Part shown: one piece after another, positions 36,225 to 46,446 of the stretch | Layout of the letters: the number at the start of each line of letters is the position of its first letter | Numbering within the stretch: position 1 is the stretch's first letter | Assembly: GCF_019042655.1 (NCBI RefSeq) | Contig: NZ_JAHPZO010000006.1 | Coordinates: 8-64,007 of the forward strand | Length of the DNA stretch: 64,000 bases | Direction: 5' to 3' | DNA from: Planococcus sp. CP5-4_YE | GTDB taxonomy: Bacteria; Bacillota; Bacilli; Bacillales_A; Planococcaceae | The notes under the pieces: model-generated | What the model saw: only the letters and a program-made list of their open reading frames with translations | Databases searched by the model: none | What the model was told of the DNA's origin: nothing | Made by a program: the position numbers and the translations under genes

Positions 36225-37742
36225 TTAATAAGAGAGATAATTGGCTGGGTTCACAGCGTTGCTGCGCGCCCCATTCCAAGATCCTACGTGAATTTCAAAA
36301 TGCAAATGAGAACCGGTCGAACGGCCCGTATTGCCCATGCCACCGATAAACTGGCGCTGCTCAACTTTTTGCCCGACTGATACCCCAATTGAACTCAAGT
36401 GAGCATAAGCAGTCGCGTATGGCTGACCATTAATCGAGTGGGTAATGATGATGACATTGCCGTAGCCGCCCATCGATCCTGCATATGAAACGAATCCAGC
36501 CGCTGAAGCAACGATAGGTGTTCCTGGGCTGTTGGCGATATCGTAGCCAAGATGCGTCTCTGCACCGTCTCCGATATCACGCCCGCCAAATCCGGACGTA
36601 TGGCGACCTGATGCAGGCATCACGAAATTAGCTGATGGCTTAACGACAGGAGCCGGTGCTGGAGCTGGCGCTGGTGCCGGAGCTGCTGGCGCAGGGCTTG
36701 CAACGCTGGTGCTTGCTGATGAAGATTTAGCAGAAGCTTTTTCGGCTGCCGCTTTTTCAGCGGCCGCTTTTTCGGCTGCTGCCCGTTCAGCCGCTGCTTT
36801 CTCGGCTGCTGCACGCTCAGCTGCGGCCTTTTCGGCTGCGGCTTTTTCAGCGGCCGCTTTCCGTTCTGCTTCGGCTATGCGCGCGCGTTCAGATTCTTCT
36901 TGCTGAGCCAATTTCGCCATGCGGGCTTGTTGTCCCATAATCTGCTTTTCGACTGCAGCGCTAACTTCAAGCGCTTCTTCATGCTGTGCTTCCAAATTGT
37001 TTTTCTCTGAAGCTAAACGTTTCTGTTCCGCTTCCATTTGAGCTTTCAAGCCAGCTTGTTCTTTTTTCTGGCTATCCAATGATGCTTTCAATGAAACCAG
37101 TTCAGCACGGCGCTCTTCTTGATTTGCAAGAATCGTTTCGACTGCTTCTTTTTTCGCAGCCAATTCTTTTTTGTCAGCTGCTTGTTCACGCATGATTTCA
37201 CGGTCAGCTTCGATCAAAGTGTTGACTGCTGAAAACCGGTCGATAAAATCAATAAAGCTATTGGCCCCCAGAAGAACATCTATGTAATCGACAGATCCAC
37301 CGCTCATCTGGATGGCACGCGCACGCTCTTTCAATAATTCAGTGCGTTCGTCGATTTTACGCTCAAGCTCTTTGATGGCTTCTTTCAATTCATCGATTTC
37401 TTCTTTGGTTTGGTCGATTTCTGCTTGTACTGTGTCGATTTTTGATTGTGTTTCCTGCATTTTCTTATCCAATTGCTGGATTTCCGAAACGATGCTGTCG
37501 AGTTTTGAAGATGTTTCCTGAATCTCGCCTTCTTTCTTTTCGATACCAGAACTCAAGTCTTCTTCTTTTTCTTCCAACTCTTTGCGTTCTTTTTCCAATT
37601 TTTGCTGTTCTTCTTGCACTTGCTGTTGCTCCTGTTCCAATTCATCGAGCTTGTTTGTGTTTGCGTGTGCACTAGGCATCAGCAGTGACAATGCTAGAAT
37701 TGATGAAACACTGGACAACATCCATTTAGACTTCGAATTCAA
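36225..37742 (-). CDS. Secreted coiled-coil M23 peptidoglycan hydrolase (PcsB/EnvC-like), FtsEX partner
   Basis: A 505-aa protein. It has a signal peptide (1-27, cut after SAHA), a long coiled coil (about 30-285), an Ala/Glu/Lys repeat segment with EKAAA/ERAAA units (about 290-335), an Ala-Pro linker and a C-terminal M23 LytM domain (about 385-505). The metal ligands are in HLGYDIA and HLHFEIH, plus AYAHLS. The coiled-coil plus hydrolase layout resembles PcsB and CwlO, whose activity is switched by FtsEX. It lies directly downstream of ftsE-ftsX on the same strand, so I infer it is their hydrolase. Confidence 0.9.
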   Translation of the reverse strand: MNSKSKWMLSSVSSILALSLLMPSAHANTNKLDELEQEQQQVQEEQQKLEKERKELEEKEEDLSSGIEKKEGEIQETSSKLDSIVSEIQQLDKKMQETQSKIDTVQAEIDQTKEEIDELKEAIKELERKIDERTELLKERARAIQMSGGSVDYIDVLLGANSFIDFIDRFSAVNTLIEADREIMREQAADKKELAAKKEAVETILANQEERRAELVSLKASLDSQKKEQAGLKAQMEAEQKRLASEKNNLEAQHEEALEVSAAVEKQIMGQQARMAKLAQQEESERARIAEAERKAAAEKAAAEKAAAERAAAEKAAAERAAAEKAAAEKAAAEKASAKSSSASTSVASPAPAAPAPAPAPAPAPVVKPSANFVMPASGRHTSGFGGRDIGDGAETHLGYDIANSPGTPIVASAAGFVSYAGSMGGYGNVIIITHSINGQPYATAYAHLSSIGVSVGQKVEQRQFIGGMGNTGRSTGSHLHFEIHVGSWNGARSNAVNPANYLSY

Positions 37743-37816
37743 GTTCGTTTTCCCCCTTTGGATTTACGTTCTTTTTCTATGTCTGTATTTTATTTCCTCA
37801 TTTATGTAAGTTTTAG

Positions 37817-37843
37817 ACCTATGGTTAATATACGACCATAGGC
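37817..37843 (-). terminator. Hairpin between ftsX and the M23 gene
   Basis: CCTATGGT-N9-ACCATAGG. There is no T run on the minus strand, so it is more likely an attenuating or stabilising hairpin than a full terminator. Confidence 0.5.
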
Positions 37844-37853
37844 CTTGGATTGA

Positions 37854-38738
37854 TTATACCCGTAAAAACTTTCGGATGGACATAAAACTTCCCCAAATCC
37901 CGATAAAGACACCCATTGCCAAGATCAACGCACTTACTTGATAAATGAACGGTGAAAATTCGAGCAATTGGAACAGTTCTCCACTGAGACGTGGTTGTAC
38001 GAATTCCGTGATTTTCTGATATAGCAGTACAACCAGCCCGATCGGTATGATGGAACCGAGGATCCCGAGCCACATGCCTTCCAAGATAAATGGCACACGG
38101 ACAAACCAATTGGTTGCCCCGACAAGTTTCATGATCTCGATTTCAGTGCGACGCGCCACAATTGTGATGCGGATCGTGTTCGAAATCAAGAACATCGCTG
38201 TAAACAATAATGCCAAAATGAGGATCAGTCCAACATTACGCCCTGCGTTAAGGAAATTGAAAAGCTTCTCAATTTTTCCTTCTCCGTATTCTACGTCTTC
38301 GATATATTCAAATGCAGCAATTTCGTTTGCTACTGTTTCAGTCTGTTGAGGTTCTGTCGCTTTTACATAGAACACATCAAACAATGGATTGCTTTGCTCG
38401 AACAAACTGAGTTCTTCGCCAAAGTCGAGCACAAGGTCCGTCAACTCTTCTTCTTTTGTTGAAAAGTCGGCCGATTCAACGCCCTCAAGGCCGGATATTT
38501 CTTCTTCGAGTTCTGCAACATCTTCTTCTTCTGCATCAAGTGAGACAAAGACTTTGATTTCAACATCGTTTTCCAAATCATCGGCGACTTTATTCAGGTT
38601 CATCATAATCATGACGAATACCCCTACAAGCAACAAAGTAACAGTGACGGCACTGACAGAGGCAAATGTCATCCAGCCATTTCGCCCGAGGCTCTTAAGG
38701 CTTTCTTTGATGTGACGGCCAAATGTTCTAATCTTCAT
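37854..38738 (-). CDS. ftsX: Cell-division ABC transporter permease FtsX
   Basis: A 294-aa type VII-like permease with four helices. It has an N-terminal cytoplasmic RTFGRHIKESLKSLGRNGWM, a large extracellular loop (about 45-165, acidic) that contacts hydrolases, and the FtsX domain (ARRTEIEIMKLVGATNWFVR). The start at 38738 follows GGAGGTGA and overlaps ftsE by 11 bp. It transmits FtsE ATPase cycles to a murein hydrolase outside. Confidence 0.95.
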   Translation of the reverse strand: MKIRTFGRHIKESLKSLGRNGWMTFASVSAVTVTLLLVGVFVMIMMNLNKVADDLENDVEIKVFVSLDAEEEDVAELEEEISGLEGVESADFSTKEEELTDLVLDFGEELSLFEQSNPLFDVFYVKATEPQQTETVANEIAAFEYIEDVEYGEGKIEKLFNFLNAGRNVGLILILALLFTAMFLISNTIRITIVARRTEIEIMKLVGATNWFVRVPFILEGMWLGILGSIIPIGLVVLLYQKITEFVQPRLSGELFQLLEFSPFIYQVSALILAMGVFIGIWGSFMSIRKFLRV

Positions 38739-39414
38739 AGCCGTAATCACCTCCGGCTGCGTCGCGTACAATCAGCCCGCCTTCAATGGCAATGACGCGA
38801 TGTCTTAACTTATTAACGATTTCCCGGTTATGGGTCGCCATGATGATGGTCGTCCCTGTCGAGTTGATCTGTTCGAAAAGGTTCATGATATCCCACGAGG
38901 TATCCGGGTCAAGGTTTCCTGTCGGCTCGTCGGCAATCATCACTTTCGGTGTGTTGACAATCGAACGGGCGATAGACACACGTTGCTGCTCTCCGCCAGA
39001 CAATTCACGCGGGAACATTTTCGCTTTGTGCTTCAGACCGACCATGTCGAGGACTTCCATGACGCGCTCTTTGATGATTTGTGGTTTTTCCTCGATGACT
39101 TCGAGTGCAAACGCAACATTTTCATATACATTTAAGCGCGGCAGCAGTTTAAAATCCTGGAATACTACGCCAATGTCACGGCGAAGAAAAGGCACTTTCC
39201 GGTTCTTCAATTTTGCGATATCTTTTCCATCGACAAGCATTTGCCCTGAAGAAGGACGTTCTTCACGATACATCATTTTGATGAACGTGGATTTACCAGC
39301 TCCGCTCGGGCCGACGATGTAGACGAATTCACCTTGTGCAATCTCAACGTTCAATCCGTTAAGCGCTACAATGCCGTTCGGATATTTTTTATAGACATTC
39401 TTCATTTGTATCAT
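38728..39414 (-). CDS. ftsE: Cell-division ABC transporter ATPase FtsE
   Basis: A 228-aa ATPase, the usual FtsE length. Walker A is GPSGAGKST (35-43), the signature LSGGEQQR and Walker B VMIADEPTGNLD. The start at 39414 has AGGTGG 7 nt upstream; extra codons to 39435 lack support. It is the first gene of ftsE-ftsX-M23. Confidence 0.96.
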   Translation of the reverse strand: MIQMKNVYKKYPNGIVALNGLNVEIAQGEFVYIVGPSGAGKSTFIKMMYREERPSSGQMLVDGKDIAKLKNRKVPFLRRDIGVVFQDFKLLPRLNVYENVAFALEVIEEKPQIIKERVMEVLDMVGLKHKAKMFPRELSGGEQQRVSIARSIVNTPKVMIADEPTGNLDPDTSWDIMNLFEQINSTGTTIIMATHNREIVNKLRHRVIAIEGGLIVRDAAGGDYGYED

Positions 39415-39652
39415 TGATAAACCACCTATAGTCATTCGGCATTTCGCCGAAGTTTATTTCCCAAGTACATAGCAAATTTTGCAGCACGGTTATTATAACA
39501 CTCCTAAACCTCTTTTTTGTTACAGTTACATTTCAATTCAGACTCAGTCTCGATACAAAGAATTATCTGAAATTTTAATATTATAAGGCCTTAAATCATC
39601 TATTTTTCCCTTATTTTTACCATTCATCAACATAAATACCTCGTTTTATGGC

Positions 39653-39686
39653 AAAAAAAATAAACCGGGCGTAATGCCGGTTTATT
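39653..39686 (-). terminator. Terminator of cccB
   Basis: AATAAACCGG-N8-CCGGTTTATT, followed on the minus strand by a T run; it overlaps the cccB stop codon. Confidence 0.85.
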
Positions 39687-40029
39687 GTTGGTCCGCCAGA
39701 TATTCTGCTACAGCTTCTGCTTCTTCGCCTTCGATGATGTTCGGAGGCATAGCGCCTTGGCCATTTTGAATAACTGACAGGATTTCTTCTTGTGACAAGC
39801 GGGATCCCACATCATTCAATGCCGGGAAGTTGCCCTGGCCTTCTAAGTTTTCACCGTGGCATGAAATACAGTTTTGCTGAATGACTGCTTCTGCATCCAC
39901 TGTCGTTGTTTCAGTTTCTGTATCGCCGCCTGTATCAGCCGGTTCTTCAGGAGATGTTTCTTCCCCGCCGCCGCATGCACCAAGTACAAGAACTGAACCG
40001 AACAATACGGTCATCAATTGCTTTTTCAT
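39682..40029 (-). CDS. cccB: Membrane-anchored cytochrome c-551
   Basis: A 115-aa lipoprotein cytochrome c. The lipobox VLVLGAC (Cys19) is followed by a Glu/Thr-rich linker, the haem site CISCH (about 54-58) and the axial Met in GAMPPN. It carries electrons at the outer face of the membrane to terminal oxidases. The position between ftsE and yvjA is as in B. subtilis. Confidence 0.93.
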   Translation of the reverse strand: MKKQLMTVLFGSVLVLGACGGGEETSPEEPADTGGDTETETTTVDAEAVIQQNCISCHGENLEGQGNFPALNDVGSRLSQEEILSVIQNGQGAMPPNIIEGEEAEAVAEYLADQQ

Positions 40030-40083
40030 GGAAATCCTCCTCTTCGTCTTGCTTTTTTTACCTTCTATAGGAGTATACCAAAT

Positions 40084-40956
40084 TTAAGCACGTTTGAAAC
40101 CTTCCCCTAGCACTTCGGAAGCGTCGGATACGATAACAAAAGCTTGCGGATCGATTAATTTAACCAATTGTTTCAGCCGTGTAAATTCTGTTTGCGGAAT
40201 CACGACCATTAAAATCGGTTTTTCATTCCCTGAGTAGCCGCCGGTCGCTGTCAATTCCGTTACGCCTCGATCGACTTCGTCGTAAATGGCATCCCGGATC
40301 TCCACTTGCTTGTTCGTGATGATGTATACCATTTTCGAACGGCTAAACCCGACTTGCACCAAGTCGATCGTTTTGGTCGTCAAGTACAATCCGATCAGTG
40401 CATACAATCCTTTTTCAATATCAAAAACGATGGCTGCTGCCAACACGATCATGCCGTCGATGATCGCAACGCTTGTACCGAGAGTCAGGCCGGTGTATTT
40501 GGTGATGATCTGCGCTGCAAGATCGGTTCCGCCAGTCGATGCTTTCCCGCGGAACACGATTCCCAGCCCGAGACCGACCATGATGCCGCCAAACAGCGAG
40601 CCGAGCAGCGGATCTCTCGTCCAGGCTTCCCAGTCCTCCGTAAGGAACACGACGAGTGGTAAAAATACCGTGCCGACCGCTGTCTTGATGCCGAAATTTT
40701 TGCCGAGCAAAATGAGGCCCGAAATAAACAGCGGGATATTGAATGCCCATTGAACGAATGCTGGCTTCCATTCGAACAAGCCGAATAGAATCGTACTAAT
40801 GCCGCTGACTCCTCCAGACGCAACTTCATTTGGCAATAAGAACACGTTGAATGAAATTGCGACAATTGCTGCTCCAGCCAGAACGGCGATATAATCCATT
40901 ACACTTGTCAAAACCGGATGTGGATCTCTTGATTTTCGTATATTTCGTTTACCCAT
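40084..40956 (-). CDS. yvjA: YitT/DUF2179 family membrane protein (YvjA-like)
   Basis: A 290-aa protein. It has five or six helices (about residues 15-195), with the family hallmark VFLLPNEVASGGVSGIS and RGKASTGGTDLAAQI, and a C-terminal DUF2179 soluble domain (about 205-285). The family is uncharacterised. Its place upstream of cccB follows B. subtilis synteny. Confidence 0.88.
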   Translation of the reverse strand: MGKRNIRKSRDPHPVLTSVMDYIAVLAGAAIVAISFNVFLLPNEVASGGVSGISTILFGLFEWKPAFVQWAFNIPLFISGLILLGKNFGIKTAVGTVFLPLVVFLTEDWEAWTRDPLLGSLFGGIMVGLGLGIVFRGKASTGGTDLAAQIITKYTGLTLGTSVAIIDGMIVLAAAIVFDIEKGLYALIGLYLTTKTIDLVQVGFSRSKMVYIITNKQVEIRDAIYDEVDRGVTELTATGGYSGNEKPILMVVIPQTEFTRLKQLVKLIDPQAFVIVSDASEVLGEGFKRA

Positions 40957-41119
40957 AAGCTATTATTCCTCTTTCGTCTATATTCACTTGAACCCTGTCA
41001 GAGTATAGCAGACCCCCCGTTTTTTGTGAACTTCATCTGGATAAAGCAATAGCCCTGCCACAAGGAAACTGCTAGTTTTCTTCGATCGGCCACACCCCAT
41101 ATTTACCGAAAGCCTTCTT

Positions 41120-42316
41120 CTATTGAAATTTTTTTAACACTTTCGATAGTGGATAAATACCGATGCTTTGAATAGCGAGGGACAACAAAATCACCGCAAA
41201 TGCCAGGGAAATCAGCATATGGTCTTGCCTAGGCGCCGTTTCTTCGAGCCACAGCAACAGGGCAATAGACATGGCGCCCTTGATTCCTGACCAAGCAGTT
41301 AACGTGATCGTTGAAAAATCATTTTTGAATTCATCCCGCCATTTGGGCACCCCGTAAATGAACAGCGCGATGACGATGAAGCGGACGATGATAGTCAATA
41401 GGAAAATCGCAAACGCGAACCACCAGCCTGAAAATGCTAGATACTCGGCACCGCGCATGCCGATTAACAAAAACAGCACCGCCAATAAAATCGGGGTAAC
41501 GATGTCCCAGAAACCGTTCAATGACTGGGGAAGTGTATCTTCCTTAATATTCCTCCCCATTTCATAAGCGATAAATACTCCAGCTGCCACTGTCGCAAGA
41601 ACGCCAGACACGCCGATTGCTTCTCCTATATAAAAAGCACCGTAAGCTCCGATGACACTCAGCATGACTTGATATTGTTTATCCTGGGTAAAGCGGATTG
41701 TTTTGCTCATCAACCAGCCTATAGCGATTCCGAGAACGACTCCCCCGATCGAAACGAGCAGCAATTCCGAGATAAATTTGCCCAATGAAAATCCGTTTCC
41801 TGTTTGATACATCGTCAGGAAAATCGTGAAAAAGACGATGCTCGTCCCGTCGTTGATCATTGACTCCCCCTCAACGACATCAGCAATCTGTTCAGCACCG
41901 TTGCTTTCTTTTAAAATAGCAGTCACTGATATCGGATCGGTCGGTGTCAAGATGGCTGCCAATAAAAAAGCGGCTGTTAAGGACAAGCTAGTAAAGACCC
42001 CCCCAGCGAAATAGATAGCCAAGCCTAGCAAAACAACAGTGAGAATAAGTCCAATCGTGCTCAAACTGACAATGATGCCGATATTTCGCTTTAACTGTTT
42101 CAACGGAAACTGATAAGCCGCGGTAAACAACATTGCCGGCAAAAAAACATTGAAGATGATTTCTTTTGAGATATTGAATTCATCGAAATACGGAATAAAT
42201 GAAAGCCCCAAGCCAATCGCTACCAACACGACCGGAACCGGGAAAAAATTCTTTTTGATATCGATTGTATAGACAATATATCCGATGATCAGCAAGACCA
42301 ATAATTGATGTGTCAT
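41120..42316 (-). CDS. Cation:proton antiporter, CPA1 family
   Basis: A 398-aa protein with about 12 helices and the CPA1 core motifs TPTDPISVTAIL and EGESMINDGTSIVFF, the latter bearing the ion-binding ND pair. Others are GVLATVAAGVFI and WSGIKGAMSIALLLW. It probably exchanges Na+ or K+ for H+. The start is unclear: ATG at 42316 is 12 nt and TTG at 42325 is 3 nt from AAGGAG; I prefer the ATG. Confidence 0.88.
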   Translation of the reverse strand: MTHQLLVLLIIGYIVYTIDIKKNFFPVPVVLVAIGLGLSFIPYFDEFNISKEIIFNVFLPAMLFTAAYQFPLKQLKRNIGIIVSLSTIGLILTVVLLGLAIYFAGGVFTSLSLTAAFLLAAILTPTDPISVTAILKESNGAEQIADVVEGESMINDGTSIVFFTIFLTMYQTGNGFSLGKFISELLLVSIGGVVLGIAIGWLMSKTIRFTQDKQYQVMLSVIGAYGAFYIGEAIGVSGVLATVAAGVFIAYEMGRNIKEDTLPQSLNGFWDIVTPILLAVLFLLIGMRGAEYLAFSGWWFAFAIFLLTIIVRFIVIALFIYGVPKWRDEFKNDFSTITLTAWSGIKGAMSIALLLWLEETAPRQDHMLISLAFAVILLSLAIQSIGIYPLSKVLKKFQ

Positions 42317-42378
42317 CTTATCCAACAGCTCCTTGGCAAATATACGCTCCTTGTTCTTCTATTGCCTCTTTACGCATA

Positions 42379-42428
42379 AAAAAACCCCCGGAAGCCACGG
42401 CTCTATTGAGCAATAGCTTTCGGGGGTC
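42379..42428 (-). terminator. Terminator of prfB
   Basis: ACCCCCGAAAGCT and GGCTTCCGGGGGTTTTTTT form a strong stem with a T run on the minus strand. Confidence 0.9.
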
Positions 42429-42461
42429 GGACATTTAATAAATAACGTAATACTTTTCAGC

Positions 42462-43566
42462 TTACTGCATTTTCGAACGCAGCATCGCATGGATGAATCC
42501 ATCCAGATCGCCATCCATGACAGCCTGGAGATTTCCAGTTTCATGGTTCGTCCGATGGTCTTTAACCATGGAATACGGGTGGAAAACGTAAGAGCGGATC
42601 TGGCTGCCCCAGCCGATTTCTTTTTGCTCTCCGCGGATTTCGAGCAATTCCTGTTCTTGCTCTTCAATTTTCAATGCATAAAGCTTCGCTTTCAGCATCT
42701 GCATCGCTTTTTCACGGTTTTTGATCTGCGAACGTTCCTGTTGGCATGTCACGACTGCCCCGGTTGGCAAGTGGGTGATCCGGACAGCTGAGTCTGTCGT
42801 ATTGATGTGCTGCCCTCCGGCGCCACTTGCACGATAGGTATCGACTTTTAAATCTTCGGTGCGGATATCGATTTCGATTTCGCCCGTGAATTCTGGCATC
42901 ACTTCGCATGACACGAATGATGTGTGACGGCGTCCTGAGGAATCGAAAGGTGAGATACGGACCAAACGGTGAACGCCTTTTTCAGCTTTTAAATAGCCGT
43001 AAGCGTTATGGCCTTTGATGCCAAGCGTCACTGATTTAACGCCGGCTTCGTCTCCGGCCAAGTAATCCAAAGTCTCTACTTTGAATCCGCGTTTTTCAGC
43101 CCAGCGCGTATACATGCGCAAAAGCATCGAACACCAATCCTGGGACTCTGTTCCGCCAGCACCTGGATGCAATTCCAAGATGGCATTGTTTTTATCGTAT
43201 TCTTCACTTAACAGAAGCTCCAACTCGAACGCGTTCAAGTCTTTAAGAAACTGCTTCAGTTCACCGCTCACTTCTTCATGAAGTTCCTCGTCCGGTTCTT
43301 CACGCAAAAGCTCGAGCGTCATTTCCATATTCTCTTGCTCTTCTTCGAACTTCCGATAACGATTAACCGTATCTTTTAATGCATTCACTTCAGAAATGAC
43401 CACTTGCGCCTCTTCTTGGTTATTCCAGAAATTCGGGTCAATCATTCTTTCATCCAATTCCTGTATACGTGCCTCTTTGTTTTCTAAGTCAAAGAGACCC
43501 CCTGAAGTCCGCCAGTTTTTCGGCTGTTTTGTCGAGCTCGTTGCGAATATCCGCTAATTCCATCAT
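42462..43566 (-). CDS. prfB: Peptide chain release factor 2 (programmed +1 frameshift)
   Basis: RF2 terminates translation at UGA and UAA. The main frame (331 codons from 43457) carries the GGQ catalytic loop [10 protein letters not shown] and the codon-recognition segment [13 protein letters not shown]. The true N-terminus is in another frame: ATG 43566 with GAGGAGG upstream reads [14 protein letters not shown]..., reaches CTT-TGA at codon 25-26 (43494-43489), then continues after a +1 shift as CTT-GAC. An internal Shine-Dalgarno-like AGGGGG (43503-43498) lies just before the slip, as in the classical autoregulatory RF2 site. The coordinates cover both frames. Confidence 0.96.
43488..43503 (-). 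promoter_or_regulatory. RF2 programmed frameshift site
   Basis: On the minus strand AGGGGG-TCT-CTT-TGA-C. The SD-like element and slippery CTT followed by an in-frame UGA make RF2 synthesis depend on low RF2 levels. Confidence 0.95.
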
Positions 43567-43588
43567 ATAAAGTTCCTCCTCATAATAA

Positions 43589-43614
43589 TGCCGAAGAGCT
43601 GTTGCTCTTCGGCA
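43589..43614 (-). terminator. Hairpin between secA and prfB
   Basis: TGCCGAAGAGC pairs with GCTCTTCGGCA, an 11-bp perfect stem. The downstream side is ATTATTATG, without a real T run. It may allow partial read-through into prfB, which B. subtilis co-transcribes with secA. Confidence 0.6.
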
Positions 43615-43632
43615 ATGTACACCTGTTTTCGT

Positions 43633-46149
43633 TTACGATGCGGCCCCGTGGCAGTTCTTGAACTTTTTGCCGCTGCCACATGGACATAGATCGTTGCGCC
43701 CGACTTCCATCTCGCGACGAGCCGGTTCTTTTCTCTTACTTGTGGCTTGGCCGCCCTCTTTTGGGTTGACCGCCTGTCCTTTCGCCACTTCTTCGCGCTC
43801 GAGATTGTTCTTGATTTCCGCTTTCATGGCGTATTTCGCCACGTCGTCTTCAATCGCCTCAATCATCGCTTCGAACATGGCAAACCCTTCATTCTGGTAT
43901 TCGCGAAGCGGGTCATTCTGTCCGTAGGCACGCAAATGAATTCCTTGGCGCAATTGATCCATCGCATCGATGTGGTCGATCCATTTTGTATCAATCGAAC
44001 GCAACAGCACGACTTTTTCGAATTCACGCATACGGGTAGGCGTCATTTCTACTTCTTTTTCATTATAATGCGCCGTTACTTTTTCGCGTACATACTCGAT
44101 AATCTGCTCTTGTGTCTTGCCTTCTAGCTCTTGCGGCGTGATCGTATCTTCTGGCAATAGATTTCCAGAAATCACTTCAGTCAGAGACTTCAAATGCCAT
44201 TCTTCCGGTTTTTCTGCAGTAGTATAGCTTGCGACCATACGACCGATTGAACTGTCGATCATATTGTCGACAAGTTCGCGCATATCGCCGGTCTCGAGCA
44301 CTTCCAAACGCTCTTTATAAATGATTTCGCGCTGTTCGCGCAGCACATCATCATATTGCAAAAGGCGTTTCCGTGCATCGAAGTTATTGCCTTCCACTCG
44401 TTTTTGGGCAGATTCGACAGAACGTGTCACCATGCGAGACTGAAGCGGCTGGGAATCATCCATGCCCAGTTTACCCATCATATTGCGCATGGCATCCGAA
44501 CCGAAGCGGCGCATCAGATCGTCTTCAAGCGATAGATAGAATTGCGTCACACCGGGATCTCCCTGGCGTCCTGAACGACCACGCAACTGGTTATCGATAC
44601 GGCGGGATTCGTGGCGCTCGGTACCGATGACCGCGAGTCCACCTGCTTCGATGACGCCTTCACCTAATTTGATGTCCGTTCCGCGACCTGCCATATTCGT
44701 GGCAATCGTGACAGCGCCTTTTTGGCCGGCATCCAAGATGATTTCAGCTTCATGTGCGTGGTTCTTCGCGTTTAAGACCGAATGCTTGATGCCTTTTTTG
44801 GTCAAATACTCGGAAATGATTTCAGACGTTTCAATCGCTACGGTACCGACAAGAACCGGTTGGCCATTTTTATGGCGCTCGATAATGTCTTCAGAAACCG
44901 CTTTGTACTTGCCTTCTGTCGTAGCATAAATTAAATCGACACGGTCATCCCGGATAATCGGCTTGTTTGTCGGAATGGAGATTACATTCATATTGTAAAT
45001 GTTGCGGAACTCTTCTTCTTCTGTTTTCGCCGTACCAGTCATACCTGACAATTTTTCATATTTGCGGAAATAGTTCTGGAATGTGATCGTCGCCATCGTC
45101 ATCGATTCGTTCTGGACTTCGAGGCCTTCCTTGGCTTCAATTGCTTGGTGAAGCCCGTCCGAATAGCGGCGGCCTTTCATAAGGCGGCCGGTAAATTGAT
45201 CGACAATGACCACTTCGCCGTCCTGGACGACATAATCGACATCTTTTTGCATCGTAACATGCGCTTTTAGCGATTGATTGATCGCGTGGTTCAAACGTAC
45301 ATGTGTTAAATCAAATAAATTGTCGATGCTGAAGGCCTTCTCAACTTTCTCGATCCCCTCTTCCGTCAGCACCACACCTTTTGTCGTTTCATCATAAGCG
45401 TAATCCGTATCTTTCTGAAGCAGTCGCCCGAAAGCGTTTGCTTGCATATAGAGCTGGGCAGATTTCGCTGCCTGACCTGAAATAATCAATGGCGTCCGTG
45501 CTTCATCGATCAAGATCGAATCGACTTCATCGATCACGGCAAAATGCAGCGGACGCTGAACCATATCTTCTTTATACAGAACCATATTATCGCGCAAATA
45601 ATCGAAGCCTAACTCGTTATTCGTGCTATATGTGATGTCTGCCTGATATGCTTCGCGCTTTTGTTCTTTCGTTAAGCTGTTAACATTCAGCCCGATTGTC
45701 AGGCCGAGCCAATTGTAAAGCAGGCCCATTTCTTCCGCATCGCGGCTTGCCAAGTATTCGTTGACCGTCACGACATGGACGCCTTTTTTGGTGATGGCGT
45801 TCAGATAGACAGCCATCGTCGAAGTCAAGGTTTTACCTTCACCGGTTTTCATTTCGGAGATATTGCCTTGATGAAGTGATGCGGCCCCCATGATCTGAAC
45901 GCGGAATGGATACATTCCAAGGACACGCTTTGACGCCTCTCGGACTGTCGCAAATGCTTCAGGCAATATATCATCGAGTGACTCGCCTTGTTCGAAACGC
46001 GCTGTGAATTCGGCAGTCTTCGCTTTTAATGCTTCGTCTGTCTTAGCCGTAAACTCGTCGGCCAGTGCTTCCACCTGATCTGATACCTTTTCCAATCTTT
46101 TTAAATCCCGTTTATTCGGGTCAAATACTTTATTCAATACTCCAAGCAT
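43633..46149 (-). CDS. secA: Preprotein translocase ATPase SecA
   Basis: An 838-aa motor that pushes preproteins through SecYEG. Features are Walker [10 protein letters not shown] (about 100), DEAD-like [10 protein letters not shown], the preprotein cross-linking domain, [12 protein letters not shown] and C-terminal zinc motif [13 protein letters not shown]. The length is standard. GGGAG lies 9 nt before the ATG. The 297 bp upstream to hpf hold the hpf terminator and no other feature I can support. Confidence 0.97.
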   Translation of the reverse strand: MLGVLNKVFDPNKRDLKRLEKVSDQVEALADEFTAKTDEALKAKTAEFTARFEQGESLDDILPEAFATVREASKRVLGMYPFRVQIMGAASLHQGNISEMKTGEGKTLTSTMAVYLNAITKKGVHVVTVNEYLASRDAEEMGLLYNWLGLTIGLNVNSLTKEQKREAYQADITYSTNNELGFDYLRDNMVLYKEDMVQRPLHFAVIDEVDSILIDEARTPLIISGQAAKSAQLYMQANAFGRLLQKDTDYAYDETTKGVVLTEEGIEKVEKAFSIDNLFDLTHVRLNHAINQSLKAHVTMQKDVDYVVQDGEVVIVDQFTGRLMKGRRYSDGLHQAIEAKEGLEVQNESMTMATITFQNYFRKYEKLSGMTGTAKTEEEEFRNIYNMNVISIPTNKPIIRDDRVDLIYATTEGKYKAVSEDIIERHKNGQPVLVGTVAIETSEIISEYLTKKGIKHSVLNAKNHAHEAEIILDAGQKGAVTIATNMAGRGTDIKLGEGVIEAGGLAVIGTERHESRRIDNQLRGRSGRQGDPGVTQFYLSLEDDLMRRFGSDAMRNMMGKLGMDDSQPLQSRMVTRSVESAQKRVEGNNFDARKRLLQYDDVLREQREIIYKERLEVLETGDMRELVDNMIDSSIGRMVASYTTAEKPEEWHLKSLTEVISGNLLPEDTITPQELEGKTQEQIIEYVREKVTAHYNEKEVEMTPTRMREFEKVVLLRSIDTKWIDHIDAMDQLRQGIHLRAYGQNDPLREYQNEGFAMFEAMIEAIEDDVAKYAMKAEIKNNLEREEVAKGQAVNPKEGGQATSKRKEPARREMEVGRNDLCPCGSGKKFKNCHGAAS

Positions 46150-46416
46150 GTTTAACCGCTCCCTGCATGGCGATTTAGGCTGAAGACAACCTTGAAACCG
46201 CTATTGCTCATATTTTCATTTCTTTGGGGTTTATCTTAACCATATGCAGCATTTTTCAAAAAAAATCTCACCATTTATTTTAACACTGCACTATAAAGCG
46301 TGCAAACAAAGCATTTCTCCATTGTCGGCAAAATTTTATGAAAAAGAGCTGATTATTGGCAACTCTTACAAGCATAAAAGGGAGCCGGGAAAACACAATA
46401 AAAAAAGTGCATAACA

Positions 46417-46443
46417 AAAGCCTCCCGTTACAGGAGGCTTTCC
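46417..46443 (-). terminator. Terminator of hpf
   Basis: AAAGCCTCC-TGTAACG-GGAGGCTTTT hairpin just after the hpf stop. Confidence 0.82.
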
Positions 46444-46446
46444 ATA

